DNA of 52,444 bases, taken from positions 1 through 52,444 of the forward strand of contig JBEGMH010000350.1 of NCBI GenBank assembly GCA_041183125.1. Direction: 5' to 3'. This document shows positions 26,509-35,872 of this stretch, piece after piece. Source of the DNA: JADJPL01 sp041183125. Its GTDB lineage: Bacteria; Bacteroidota; Bacteroidia; Chitinophagales; Saprospiraceae. Position 1 is the stretch's first letter. Each line of letters starts with the position of its first letter. A program made the translations under genes and the position numbers. The notes beneath the pieces are model-generated. The model did not search any database. It saw only the letters and a list, made by a program, of their open reading frames with translations, and was not told the DNA's origin.

Positions 26509-27966
26509 TCAGGCAATGATGCCCGGTACGATTTTTCCGGCAATATCGGTCAGGCGATAGCGCCTACCCAGGTGTTTATAGGTTAGTTTTTCGTGGTCCA
26601 GGCCCATGAGGTGCAGCACCGTAGCGTGAAAATCGTGTACGTGCACGGGGTTTTCGGTGATGTTATATCCAAACTCATCCGTTTCTCCGTAGGTGATGCC
26701 CGGTTTCACCCCACCGCCGGCCATCCAGATGGAGAAGCAGCGCGGATGGTGGTCCCGGCCATAGTTGTCGGCGGAGAACGTTCCCTGGCAATAGTTGGTA
26801 CGACCAAATTCCCCGCCCCAAATCACCAGGGTCTCGTCGAGCAGGCCACGCTGCTTGAGGTCTTGTACCAATGCTGCCGAAGCGCGGTCTACATCCCGGG
26901 CCTGGCCCATGAACTCCCCGATCAGGTTGCCGTGGTGATCCCATCCCTGGTGGTACAGTTGCACAAAACGCACCCCTGATTCTGACAAGCGGCGGGCGAG
27001 CAGGCAGTTAGCGGCATAGGTGCCTGGAACCATACAATCCGGGCCGTACATATTTACGATATAATCGGGTTCTTTGCTCAGGTCCATCATTTCCGGTACG
27101 GCCGTCTGCATCCGGTAGGCCATTTCGTATTGCTGTACGCGCGACTGGATTTCCGGATCGCCGAATTCCCTGTAGTTGGACTCGTTGAGTTCGGCGAGGT
27201 GGTCGAGCATACTGCGGCGGGTTTTATCGTTGACGCCCTCTGGGTTTTCCAGGTAGAGGATGGGTTCATCGCTATTGCTGAACTGCACGCCTTGGTGTAC
27301 GCTATCCAGGAAGCCGTTGGTCCAGAGTTTGGAATATACTCCTTGTCCGTTTCCTTTTCCGCGGGAGAGCAGCACGCAATATGCGGGCAGGTTTTGGTTT
27401 TCGCTACCCAGGCCATAGCTCGCCCAGGCCCCCATACTGGGGCGGTTGCCCTGCTGGGCACCCGTTTGGAAGAAGGTCAATGCCGGATCGTGGTTGATGG
27501 CTTCAGTATGCATGGACTTGACCACGCAGATATCATCGGCAATTTTGGCGATATTGGGAAAAAGCTCGCTGATCCAGGTGCCGTTTTTGCCATGCTGCTG
27601 AAAGCCGAAGCGGGAGCCCACCAGTGGGAAGCGCTCCTGGTTGGCGGTCATACCGGTAAGGCGTTGGCCGCCGCGAATGGACTCCGGCAGGTCTTCGCCG
27701 GCCATTTTATTCAGTAAAGGCTTGTAGTCGAAGCTCTCCAGTTGGGAGGGGGCACCATTTTGAAAGAGGTAGATGACCCGTTTGGCTTTAGGGGCGAAGT
27801 GCGGCAACTTGGCCATTATCGTCTGTTCCAGGCCTTCTTCGCCCGAGGAAAACAAGTCGCGTGTCAAAAGGGAGCCGAGGGCAGCGGCCCCAACACCAAT
27901 GCTCAACTTTCCCAGGAAATGCCTCCGGGTCAGGTGAAACTGTTGCTCCATGAATGGATTAGCCAT
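26509..27966 (-). CDS. DUF1501 protein, Tat-exported
   Basis: A 485-residue exported protein. Residues about 10-35 form a twin-arginine signal (TRRHFLGKLSIGVGAAALGS), so it is folded with cofactor or metal before export. The body matches the DUF1501 family (alkaline phosphatase/sulfatase-like fold), with the characteristic FQNGAPSQLESFDYKP, GPDCMVPGTY, QLYHQGWDHHGN and WGGEFGRTNYCQG segments. Function is uncharacterised; hydrolysis of a sulfate or phosphate ester is a fold-based guess. The ATG at 27966 is right before the Tat signal; the frame runs open to 28185 inside the upstream gene. It starts 5 bases after the DUF1553 gene stop. Confidence 0.9.
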   Translation of the reverse strand: MANPFMEQQFHLTRRHFLGKLSIGVGAAALGSLLTRDLFSSGEEGLEQTIMAKLPHFAPKAKRVIYLFQNGAPSQLESFDYKPLLNKMAGEDLPESIRGGQRLTGMTANQERFPLVGSRFGFQQHGKNGTWISELFPNIAKIADDICVVKSMHTEAINHDPALTFFQTGAQQGNRPSMGAWASYGLGSENQNLPAYCVLLSRGKGNGQGVYSKLWTNGFLDSVHQGVQFSNSDEPILYLENPEGVNDKTRRSMLDHLAELNESNYREFGDPEIQSRVQQYEMAYRMQTAVPEMMDLSKEPDYIVNMYGPDCMVPGTYAANCLLARRLSESGVRFVQLYHQGWDHHGNLIGEFMGQARDVDRASAALVQDLKQRGLLDETLVIWGGEFGRTNYCQGTFSADNYGRDHHPRCFSIWMAGGGVKPGITYGETDEFGYNITENPVHVHDFHATVLHLMGLDHEKLTYKHLGRRYRLTDIAGKIVPGIIA

Positions 27967-27971
27967 GGCAA

Positions 27972-30290
27972 TTATGTTTTTGTAATGGATTCTTCCAGGT
28001 TGTAAATGGTCAGGATCGCCAGGGTCAGGGCGGCTGCTTTTGCGGGCTCTGCCCCTTTCACATGTGGGTATTCGCCCTGGTTGAGGATTTGCTTGGCCCG
28101 CGCTTGGTCTTGGGCAAAATCCCGTTCTTGTTCGCGGTACAAGTTCAACAAGCGGCTGAGTTCCTTTCGGCTGATTTCGCGGCATACGATGCTTCGGAAG
28201 GCATGGCGGATAGCCTTTTCGGGGTCGTATTTCTTAGACAGCAGGCGCTCTGAGAACACCCTGGCGGCTTCGTTGACCATGGGGTCGTTCAGCAGGATCA
28301 ATGCCTGGAGGGGGGTATTGGTGCGCGGGCGTCCTATTTCGCACTGGTCGCGCGTGGAGGCATCGAACGTCAACATACCGGGCGGTGGGGCGGTGCGCTT
28401 GATGAAGTGGTACAACCCGCGGCGGTACAGCGCCTCGCCGTGGTCTTGCACGTAGGTTGCCAACTGTCCGCGTCCCGAAGTCGTTGCTTCCCAGATCCCT
28501 TCTGGTTGATAGGGCTTCACACTTGGGCCCCCTATCTCCGGCACCAGCAGCCCGGAGGAAGACAGCACCAGGTCTTTGACCAATTCAGCAGAAAGCCGCA
28601 GGCGGGGTGCACGGGACAAGTAGATGTTTTCCGGATCTTTTTTCAAGTGCTCTGAGGTCAGTTCTGCACTTTGTTGGTAGGTTGCCGAGCGGACGATTTG
28701 CCCTACCAGGCGCTTGATATCCCAACCGTGTTCCATGAAATCCACCGCCAGCCAGTCCAACAATTCGGGGTGGGAAGGCAAATCTCCCTGGAAACCAAAA
28801 TCCCCAGACGTTTTGACCAGGCCCCGCCCGAAGAAGCTTTCCCAAACCCGGTTCACATACACGCGGGCGGTCAACGGGTTTTTGGGGTCAAACAACCACG
28901 CGGCCAAATCGGCGCGGTTGGCGGGTCTTTTTTGGGTATTTGCGGCGAAGATAACGGCAGGCATCCCCATGGCCACCTGGCGGTCGGGCTGGTCGTATGC
29001 TCCACGGCGCAGGATGTGCGTGGGCCGTGGTTGGGCTACATCTTTCATCACCATCACCTTGACGGGCGTCGTATCCTTTAGGTTGATGAAGCGCAGGTAC
29101 TCTTTGACCTCTTCCGGTTTAATTTCGATCGCAGGGGGGTCGGCCAAAGAGGCCAGGGAAATATCGCCTTGGTAGCCTTTTTCGTCCACCTGATTGAAGA
29201 AGGCGTACGTTTGGTAGTAGGATTCCTGTGACAGGGGGTCGTATTTATGGTCGTGGCATTTGGCACATTCAAACGTCAGCCCCAGGAAAGCTTTTCCGAA
29301 GGTATTGGTGCGGTCGCTCACGTATTCCACGCGGTATTCTTCATCAATGACCCCGCCTTCCTGGGTGATTTTGTGGTTTCGGTTAAAACCGGTAGCCAGG
29401 ATAGCTTCCTTATTTTCGGGGGCGAGCCAGTCGCCTGCGAGTTGCCAGGACACAAATTTTTTGTAGGAATAATTTTTATTGAACGCATGGATGACCCAGT
29501 CGCGCCAGGGCCACATAGTGCGCAGGCCATCGTCCTGGTATCCATGGCTGTCGGCATAGCGGGCGAGGTCCATCCAGGCGATAGCCATTTTTTCCCCGTA
29601 GTGGGGGGAAGCCAACAGCTCACGGACTATCCTCTGGTAGCTCCGGGGGCTGGGGTCTTTCAAAAAGCGCTCCTGAAGGGTTGGGGCTGGCGGAAGCCCT
29701 GTGATATCCAGGGCAACGCGTTTCAACAGCCGTTCAGGATCGGCGGGGCTGGAAGGTTTCAGGCCCTGGGCCTCCATTTTGGACAAAATGAAATAATCAA
29801 TTTCGTTGAGGGGCCACTTTTTGTTTTCCACCTCAGGGATGGGCCGCTTGATAGGGGGTACGAACGCCCAGTGTGGTTTGTACACCGCCCCCTGGTCTAT
29901 CCACTTGCCGATGCGCAGGACCTCATCGGGGGTCAGTTCCAGTTTGAACGAGGGAGGGGGCATGACCAAATCCGGGTCTTGGCTGGTGATGCGTTTCCAT
30001 ACCGCTGATTTCTCTTTGTCGCCCGGCGAGACAGCATGCCATTTCGGGTTGTCCTTCAGCGCTGCGTAGGCACTGTCGGCAATGTCCAGGCGAAGGCCTG
30101 CCTCCCGCGCTTTGGCATCCGGGCCATGACAAGCGAAGCATTTATCTGATAAAATGGGCCGGATATGGATATTGTAGTCCATTGCTTCATCCGGCAGGCC
30201 GGATTTCCCGGCAGGCCCTCTCCAAATCCAAGCACCGGCTAACGCCGCAAACACCAACAGGGAGATATAGGCAAAACGAGATTTGCGCAT
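27972..30290 (-). CDS. Planctomycete-type cytochrome c / DUF1549 / DUF1553 protein
   Basis: A 772-residue exported protein. An N-terminal hydrophobic anchor (about 4-22) precedes a PSCyt1 cytochrome domain with CFACH near residue 53 and MPPPSFKLEL, then DUF1549 (about 150-360, with ECAKCHDHKYDPL near 343) and DUF1553 (about 470-720, with TRDQCEIGRPRTNTPLQAL). Such proteins are abundant in Planctomycetes and Verrucomicrobia and are usually encoded beside a DUF1501 protein, as here. Their reaction is not established. The ATG at 30290 is preferred to a TTG at 30296. First gene of the three-gene set. Confidence 0.9.
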   Translation of the reverse strand: MRKSRFAYISLLVFAALAGAWIWRGPAGKSGLPDEAMDYNIHIRPILSDKCFACHGPDAKAREAGLRLDIADSAYAALKDNPKWHAVSPGDKEKSAVWKRITSQDPDLVMPPPSFKLELTPDEVLRIGKWIDQGAVYKPHWAFVPPIKRPIPEVENKKWPLNEIDYFILSKMEAQGLKPSSPADPERLLKRVALDITGLPPAPTLQERFLKDPSPRSYQRIVRELLASPHYGEKMAIAWMDLARYADSHGYQDDGLRTMWPWRDWVIHAFNKNYSYKKFVSWQLAGDWLAPENKEAILATGFNRNHKITQEGGVIDEEYRVEYVSDRTNTFGKAFLGLTFECAKCHDHKYDPLSQESYYQTYAFFNQVDEKGYQGDISLASLADPPAIEIKPEEVKEYLRFINLKDTTPVKVMVMKDVAQPRPTHILRRGAYDQPDRQVAMGMPAVIFAANTQKRPANRADLAAWLFDPKNPLTARVYVNRVWESFFGRGLVKTSGDFGFQGDLPSHPELLDWLAVDFMEHGWDIKRLVGQIVRSATYQQSAELTSEHLKKDPENIYLSRAPRLRLSAELVKDLVLSSSGLLVPEIGGPSVKPYQPEGIWEATTSGRGQLATYVQDHGEALYRRGLYHFIKRTAPPPGMLTFDASTRDQCEIGRPRTNTPLQALILLNDPMVNEAARVFSERLLSKKYDPEKAIRHAFRSIVCREISRKELSRLLNLYREQERDFAQDQARAKQILNQGEYPHVKGAEPAKAAALTLAILTIYNLEESITKT

Positions 30291-30393
30291 AGTCAAAATT
30301 TTCTTTTCTGCTTCTTTTGCCGATCAAAAGAAAAGCATGCGCAAATTCGTAAAATTTTATTTTATATTGAAAAAAAGTGCCAGGCATTTTACG

Positions 30394-31062
30394 TTACGCC
30401 GGACCCACCACGATGACGATTTCCCCGCGCACTTTATCGGGGTGGAGGGCGTAATACGCGGAAAGCTCTGTTACGCTGCCGCGCTGAACTTCCTCATGGC
30501 GCTTGCTCAGTTCCCGGCACACACAGGCAGGGCGCTCAGGCCCACAAAAAGTAGCCAGCTCTTCCAGGCATTTTGTCAACCGGTGAGGGGATTCGTACAG
30601 GACAAAGGTGTGCGGCAGTGCCGAAAGGTATTTTAAGCGGGTCTGCCGACCTTTCTTATGGGGGAGAAAGCCTTCAAAGTGAAAGCGGTCACAGGGCAAG
30701 CCTGACACGACGAGGGCCGGGATTAGGGCGCTGGGTCCGGGGAGGCATTCCACCGGAAGGTTTGCTTGTACACAAGCGCGCACCAGAAGAAAACCCGGGT
30801 CCGAGATGCCCGGTGTGCCCGCATCGCTCACTAATGCCATGCGCTGCCCGTTTTGCAAAGCCTGGACAAAATGAGCCGTCACCTGGTGTTCGTTATGGGC
30901 ATGAAAAGCCTTCAGCGGGGTCTCGATCCCGTAATGGTCCAACAGTACCCGGGAAGTGCGCGTATCCTCGGCGAGGATGACATCTACTTCCTTTAGCACG
31001 CGGATAGCGCGCAACGTGATGTCCTCCAGGTTGCCAATAGGCGTGGGGATGAGATAGAGCAT
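30394..31062 (-). CDS. rsmI: 16S rRNA (cytidine(1402)-2'-O)-methyltransferase
   Basis: A 222-residue tetrapyrrole-methylase-fold SAM enzyme that 2'-O-methylates C1402 in the decoding centre of 16S rRNA. Diagnostic motifs are LIPTPIGNLEDIT at residue 4, AEDTRTSRVLLDHYGI near 35, FHAHNE near 55 and VSDAGTPGISDPG near 80. The protein is shorter than E. coli RsmI, lacking the C-terminal extension. It follows purS by 21 bases on the minus strand. Confidence 0.96.
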   Translation of the reverse strand: MLYLIPTPIGNLEDITLRAIRVLKEVDVILAEDTRTSRVLLDHYGIETPLKAFHAHNEHQVTAHFVQALQNGQRMALVSDAGTPGISDPGFLLVRACVQANLPVECLPGPSALIPALVVSGLPCDRFHFEGFLPHKKGRQTRLKYLSALPHTFVLYESPHRLTKCLEELATFCGPERPACVCRELSKRHEEVQRGSVTELSAYYALHPDKVRGEIVIVVGPA

Positions 31063-31083
31063 ACGCCGTGGAATGGCGCCGGG

Positions 31084-31338
31084 CTAATCCAGCGCGGTCA
31101 AATGAAAGACATACCCCTCCATGATCGGGTTGGCCAGCAGCTTTTTGCAAGCGGTCTCTGTTTTTTCCCTCGCTTCCTCCTCGTTTTCCGCTTCCAGGGT
31201 CATTGCGATGTGCTTTCCGATGCGCACGTCCTCTATCCCCGAAACCTGGATGAAAGCCAGGTTATTAGCGACGGTTTTACCCTGAGGGTCCAGCAACTCC
31301 TTGTGCGGCATTATGTCAATGGCGGCTATGAATTTCAT
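31084..31338 (-). CDS. purS: Phosphoribosylformylglycinamidine synthase subunit PurS
   Basis: An 84-residue small subunit that bridges PurL and PurQ and channels ammonia in the fourth step of purine synthesis. The IxxMPHKELLDPQGKTV start and the VRIGKHIAM segment are typical. The start is the ATG at 31338; the frame extends upstream to 31584 only within the pssA gene. It lies 5 bases after the pssA stop, so is translationally linked. purL and purQ are not in the window. Confidence 0.93.
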   Translation of the reverse strand: MKFIAAIDIMPHKELLDPQGKTVANNLAFIQVSGIEDVRIGKHIAMTLEAENEEEAREKTETACKKLLANPIMEGYVFHLTALD

Positions 31339-31343
31339 ACAGA

Positions 31344-32045
31344 CTATTTTCTTTTCCACAAATACAGCCCGACAGACAGGCATACATACATCAAGATAAT
31401 CCCTGCGAACGCCACGCCTTGGAAAAGGAAAAGCAAGGCCAGCGATGCGCCCACAAAGATATACTTTATCTCGTTGCCTGCCCATCCGGCACTTTTGAAT
31501 TTGAGGGGGAACATCGGTATAGGGGCGTGCATCAACCACGAAAGGAGGGCCACCAATGCGTACAACACCCAAGGGTTGAACCATATCCCCAGCATCCCTC
31601 TTTCATACGACAACAATAAGCCGACGGAAAACAGGGTAACAGAAGGGGTAGGCAAGCCGATAAACCCATGTTGCTGCCGCTCGTCCAGGTTGAACTTTCC
31701 CAGGCGCAAGGCGGCAAAAGCGCTGAGCACAAAAGCTGGTAATGCCTGGATTTGCAACCCTTGCGGCCATCCCCCCCCCGACAGCGACGCCGATATAAGC
31801 CCATAAAAAATCATCCCCGGTACGATTCCAAACGACACGACATCGGCTAATGAATCCAGTTCCTTCCCGAGCGGGGAACTCACGCCCAACCTGCGGGCCA
31901 CGGCCCCGTCCAAAAAATCGGCCAAAAGGCTAATGCCTACCAACCATACCGCGAGCTTTGGTTGTCCATAGCTAAGACAAAGAAAAGCAATCGCCCCGGA
32001 GACCAGGTTGCCCAAAGTCAGGGCGTTGGGAAAAGCAGCTTTCAT
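31344..32045 (-). CDS. pssA: CDP-diacylglycerol-serine O-phosphatidyltransferase
   Basis: A 233-residue integral membrane CDP-alcohol phosphatidyltransferase that makes phosphatidylserine, precursor of phosphatidylethanolamine. The full signature DG-x2-AR-x8-G-x3-D-x3-D is present from DFLDGAVARRL (near residue 46) to LDSLADVVSFG. Six to eight hydrophobic helices follow. The N-terminus MKAAFPNALTLGN is typical of the type II (PssA) group. It leads the transcript pssA-purS-rsmI. A GATTTTTG sequence 11 bases upstream of the ATG is a weak -7 candidate. Confidence 0.94.
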   Translation of the reverse strand: MKAAFPNALTLGNLVSGAIAFLCLSYGQPKLAVWLVGISLLADFLDGAVARRLGVSSPLGKELDSLADVVSFGIVPGMIFYGLISASLSGGGWPQGLQIQALPAFVLSAFAALRLGKFNLDERQQHGFIGLPTPSVTLFSVGLLLSYERGMLGIWFNPWVLYALVALLSWLMHAPIPMFPLKFKSAGWAGNEIKYIFVGASLALLFLFQGVAFAGIILMYVCLSVGLYLWKRK

Positions 32046-32213
32046 ACTCTTGGTTCAAAAATCATCCAAACTCGACCGCGCACACAAAAATTGGCCTTTT
32101 ACCTGCAAAACAACGTTATTTAAACATCATTTTTGACGTTTATTTGTAAAATAGTACGGACCCCGATTCCCAAGCACTGCTTTTTCTTCATTCTTTTATG
32201 CAAAGCGCACACG

Positions 32214-35200
32214 ATGCAGAAAACTACTTATGGGATACCCGTCCAACCTGCCCGGCCCGGTAGCTGGTTGCTTACCCTGCTCTGTGGGGTGATCTTGGGT
32301 TGGTCTACACCGGCCGCCGCTCAAGTGGTACAAAATGATGAATGCAGCAGGGCCATCGCCTTGACCCAAGTCGTCAATTTTTGCTCGGCACCGGGAGCAT
32401 ACAGCAACCAAAGCGCGACCTTCTCGGCGGTTACCCGCCCGTCCTGCTTCCCGGACGAGACCAATATTCGCGATGTATGGTTCTCCTTCGTCGCCCGCGC
32501 CTCCGATGTCAACGTATCCGTGGTAGGGAATACGGCGCTTTCCCCGGGTGGTACCCTTACGCGACCCCAGCTTGCCATCTACTCCGGTAGTTGTAACGCC
32601 CTGACACAGGTAGCCTGTATCTCCGATGGGTTCAGCACCAATATTGTCCAGACCTTCGTCAGCCAGTTGCGCATTGGGGCAACCTACTACATCCGGGTGG
32701 CAGCCCGGGGCGGGGCCGCAGGTACTTTTCAACTCTGTATCAACAACTTTAACCAATCGCCCACGGCGTCCAGCGATTGTCCGACGGCTAATATTCTGTG
32801 TACCAAGGCTCCTTTCACCGTAGCCTCCGTAAAAGGCGAAGGCAAAGATGCCAACGAGATCGCCGGGGTCTGCGGACGTATCGGCTGCCAACCTGAAGAA
32901 AGCCAATCCACCTGGTTCCGATGGACCTGCCAGCAGGCCGGTACGCTCACGTTCAAGATTACCCCTCTAAACCCCGTGGACGACATTGACTTTGTCTTGT
33001 ATGAACTGCCGAGGAACATCAACGATTGTGCCGGCAAACAGGCCGTGCGCTGTATGTCGGCCGGCGAAAACGTAGGGCAGCCCCTCAGCCAGTGGCGCTC
33101 CTGTACGGGCGCTACCGGCCTCCGCGACGGGGAACGCGACCAGACAGAATTCTGCGGTTGCGAAGCGGGCTATAATAACTTTGTCGCCCCATTGGACATG
33201 GTCGCAGGGAGGAGCTATGCATTGGTCATCAACAACTACACGGCCTCCGGAAGCGGTTTTACCCTTGAGTTCGGCGGTACCGGCACTTTCCTCGGCCCTC
33301 AGGCCAACTTTACCATAGACCAGCCCAGCGCCTGCGTCGGCAAAGCCGTCACCCTCACCGATTCTTCTTTCTTTTCGGGTGGGATTGCCCAGTGGGATTG
33401 GTTTTTCGGGTCCAACGCCACGCCTAACAGCACGTCGGGCAAAGGACCTCATCAGATCCGATTTGACCGCCCCGGCGATCAGACCGTCGTGCTGAACGTG
33501 CGTACTTCCGACGGCTGCATAGTAAGCAATGTCAAAACCCTGAACGCTTCCTGTTGTGGAGGCCATTTCAGCGCAAATGCCCGCCTGTCAAACCCTCTTT
33601 GCCCCGATTCTGCCAGCGGGGCTATTGACCTTCAGGTGTCCAGTCTCTATGCGCCGTATCGCTTCAACTGGGCCAGTGGCCAACAAAGCGAAGACCTCAG
33701 CAAGTTGGCAGCAGGTAGCTTCCGGGTCACCGTGAGCGACCAGGCAACCTGCGATACCGTGCTCAATTTTTCCTTGAAATCCCCACCACCCGTTCAGATC
33801 GCTGCTCAGGTCAAAATGCCCACCTGCGCCGGTGGCCAGGATGGTGAGTTGACGGTTCAGGCAACGGGCGCTACCCCACCGTTCCAATATCAGTTTCCGG
33901 GCCAGTCTTTTGGGCCGGGGAACAAAGCTACCCGCTTGCCGATAGGCAACTACCTGGTCAGTATCCGCGACAGCAACAACTGCCGCTTCGATACGCTGGT
34001 GCCGGTGCGGGAGCTGGAATTGGTGCTCGACCCCAATGTCGTTTCGGTTCAAATGCCTTCCTGTATTGGCTTTTCCGATGGACGGATTGCCGTCAACATC
34101 TCGAATGGGTTGCCCCCTTTTCGATATGACTGGAAAGATGGCAAAGGTTTTCGAAACGAAAATTCCCTACGCGAAGTCAAAGCCGGAGCCTACTCGGTAG
34201 AAGTGCTGGATTCCAACCGCTGTCGGGGGAACTTCGTCTTCGATGTAAAAGATTTTCCCAAAATAGGCCTTCAAATCAACGCCCGGAACCCTCTCTGCTA
34301 CGGGGGCCTGGACGGCCAAATAGAAGTGCTCGGCACCGGAGGGGCAGGTGGATACCGCTTTGTATGGCAAAACGGCCAGACCCAGCCCAACCGGGATAAC
34401 TTGGTATCCGGAGCCTACCCCGTCCGGGTAAGCGATAAAAACAACTGTTTCCTGGACACCTTCGCCCTGCTCTCCGACCCGCCGGAACTGGCTATCCTCG
34501 ACATAGATGCCACCAACGTCCTTTGTTTTGGGGAAAAGACCGGCGTGGTCAGTCTGCTGGGTACGGGCGGCACCGCCCCGTACGCATATAGCGTTGCCGG
34601 CTTGGCTTTCCGGGCCGATAATACTTTCCGAAACCTGGGGGCCGGCACCTATGTGGCCAGTGTGCGGGATGCCAACGGCTGCACCTCTTCACAGGAAATC
34701 CGTATCTCCCAACCGGACTTGCTCTGGGTGGCTGCCGGAGCCGATCAGGTGGTGAACCTCGGCGAACAGGTGAAGTTACAGGCTAACCCCAGTCGCTTGC
34801 CGGTGGTGTTCCAATGGTCGCCTGCAGCACAGGTCAACTGCGCTACCTGCGCCGCCCCCACGGCACAGCCGCTCGAAACCGCCTATTTCACCGTGACCGT
34901 CACCGACCCCAATGGGTGCATAGCTGCGGATTCCCTGAAAATATTAGTCCAGAAAAACCGCCCGCTCTTTATCCCCAACACCTTCTCCCCCAATGCCGAT
35001 GGCTCGAACGATTACTTTACGATCTTTGGCGGGCCCAGTGCCCGAAGTATCCGTTTGCTGCGCGTCTTCGACCGCTGGGGTGAACTCTTATTCGAAGGGA
35101 AAGACCTACCTATCGGCTCGGAACCGCTAGGCTGGGACGGCAGCTACAAGGGACAAGCCCTCCCTTCTGCAACGTATATCTATTATGCCGAAGTGGAATT

Positions 35201-35252
35201 TATTGACGGTGCTATCATCCCGGTGAAAGGAGATGTCAATTTATTGCGCTAA
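32214..35252 (+). CDS. Large surface protein with SprB-like repeats and T9SS type B sorting domain
   Basis: A 1012-residue secreted protein. A signal peptide (about 1-38, ending PAAAQ) is followed by two Cys-rich beta domains (about 40-340) resembling those at the start of many Bacteroidota adhesins, a PKD-like segment (about 345-440) and about five SprB-type repeats of ~75-80 residues (about 450-830; each with a Cys followed by a G-x-DG-like turn). After another PKD-like part, the last ~95 residues are the gliding-motility-associated C-terminal domain (IPNTFSPNADGSNDYF, LLRVFDRWGELLFEG). It is likely a cell-surface adhesin exported by T9SS. The ATG at 32214 starts the signal; 32133 would add 27 residues. 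Confidence 0.92.
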   Translation: MQKTTYGIPVQPARPGSWLLTLLCGVILGWSTPAAAQVVQNDECSRAIALTQVVNFCSAPGAYSNQSATFSAVTRPSCFPDETNIRDVWFSFVARASDVNVSVVGNTALSPGGTLTRPQLAIYSGSCNALTQVACISDGFSTNIVQTFVSQLRIGATYYIRVAARGGAAGTFQLCINNFNQSPTASSDCPTANILCTKAPFTVASVKGEGKDANEIAGVCGRIGCQPEESQSTWFRWTCQQAGTLTFKITPLNPVDDIDFVLYELPRNINDCAGKQAVRCMSAGENVGQPLSQWRSCTGATGLRDGERDQTEFCGCEAGYNNFVAPLDMVAGRSYALVINNYTASGSGFTLEFGGTGTFLGPQANFTIDQPSACVGKAVTLTDSSFFSGGIAQWDWFFGSNATPNSTSGKGPHQIRFDRPGDQTVVLNVRTSDGCIVSNVKTLNASCCGGHFSANARLSNPLCPDSASGAIDLQVSSLYAPYRFNWASGQQSEDLSKLAAGSFRVTVSDQATCDTVLNFSLKSPPPVQIAAQVKMPTCAGGQDGELTVQATGATPPFQYQFPGQSFGPGNKATRLPIGNYLVSIRDSNNCRFDTLVPVRELELVLDPNVVSVQMPSCIGFSDGRIAVNISNGLPPFRYDWKDGKGFRNENSLREVKAGAYSVEVLDSNRCRGNFVFDVKDFPKIGLQINARNPLCYGGLDGQIEVLGTGGAGGYRFVWQNGQTQPNRDNLVSGAYPVRVSDKNNCFLDTFALLSDPPELAILDIDATNVLCFGEKTGVVSLLGTGGTAPYAYSVAGLAFRADNTFRNLGAGTYVASVRDANGCTSSQEIRISQPDLLWVAAGADQVVNLGEQVKLQANPSRLPVVFQWSPAAQVNCATCAAPTAQPLETAYFTVTVTDPNGCIAADSLKILVQKNRPLFIPNTFSPNADGSNDYFTIFGGPSARSIRLLRVFDRWGELLFEGKDLPIGSEPLGWDGSYKGQALPSATYIYYAEVEFIDGAIIPVKGDVNLLR

Positions 35253-35272
35253 TCCCAAACCAGCGAACCATC

Positions 35273-35851
35273 ATGCGCTACCTATCTGCTGTACGCCACG
35301 GCCTATCTCTCAACCTGCTCATCCTGCTTTTTTCAAGTTGCCAACAGGACGCCCCGGATAAAAACCCCGGCTTGGACACCAGCCAACTCGGCGTCGAGCG
35401 AATTGAGCAAGTGGAAATCATCTATAGCGACTCCGCGGTCGTACGGGTGCGCATCAGTGGGCCGCTCATGCTGAACCATCTCCAGGCCAGCAACCCCTTT
35501 CAGGAATTCCCCCGTGGACTGAAGGTAGAATTTTTCAACCCCTTTGGATTGGTCTCCAGCGTAATGACCGCAAAGTATGCCGTACGGTATCCCAGTACAG
35601 GCCTCACCTATATCCGCGACGAGGTCGTTTGGCGCAGTACCGAACAGAAAACCCTGGAAACCCCTGAACTCACCTGGGATGAACGGGAAAAAAAGGTTTT
35701 TACCCAAAAATTTGCCGTCGTCACCACCCTCGTAGATACCGTTTACAGCCATGGCTTTCAAGCCGGGCAGGACTTCCGGGATATCAAACTCAATGCGATT
35801 GATGGGAGCATGAACGTACAGGAAGGGCAACAGCCCGGTACGGCCAACTGA
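35273..35851 (+). CDS. lptC: LPS export periplasmic protein LptC
   Basis: A 192-residue protein with an N-terminal hydrophobic segment and lipobox-like LLFSSCQQ, followed by a single beta-jellyroll LptC domain. LptC receives lipopolysaccharide from LptBFG in the inner membrane and hands it to LptA. Pattern features are IIYSDSAVVRVRISGP and AKYAVRYPSTGLTYIRDEVV. It lies 20 bases after the large T9SS protein gene. Other lpt genes are outside the window. Confidence 0.88.
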   Translation: MRYLSAVRHGLSLNLLILLFSSCQQDAPDKNPGLDTSQLGVERIEQVEIIYSDSAVVRVRISGPLMLNHLQASNPFQEFPRGLKVEFFNPFGLVSSVMTAKYAVRYPSTGLTYIRDEVVWRSTEQKTLETPELTWDEREKKVFTQKFAVVTTLVDTVYSHGFQAGQDFRDIKLNAIDGSMNVQEGQQPGTAN

Positions 35852-35872
35852 GAAGCGCCCCTGTTCTTCCTC

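Noticed and set aside
27967..28186. Upstream extension of the DUF1501 gene to 28185
   Set aside because: The extra 73 residues lie inside the DUF1553 gene on the same strand, are not protein-like, and the Tat signal starts right at the ATG at 27966.
30312..30332. Hairpin TTCTTTTG...CAAAAGAA as terminator of rsmI
   Set aside because: The stem is only 8 A/T-rich pairs, and no U-tract follows on the minus strand; it may simply be part of the leader of the next gene.
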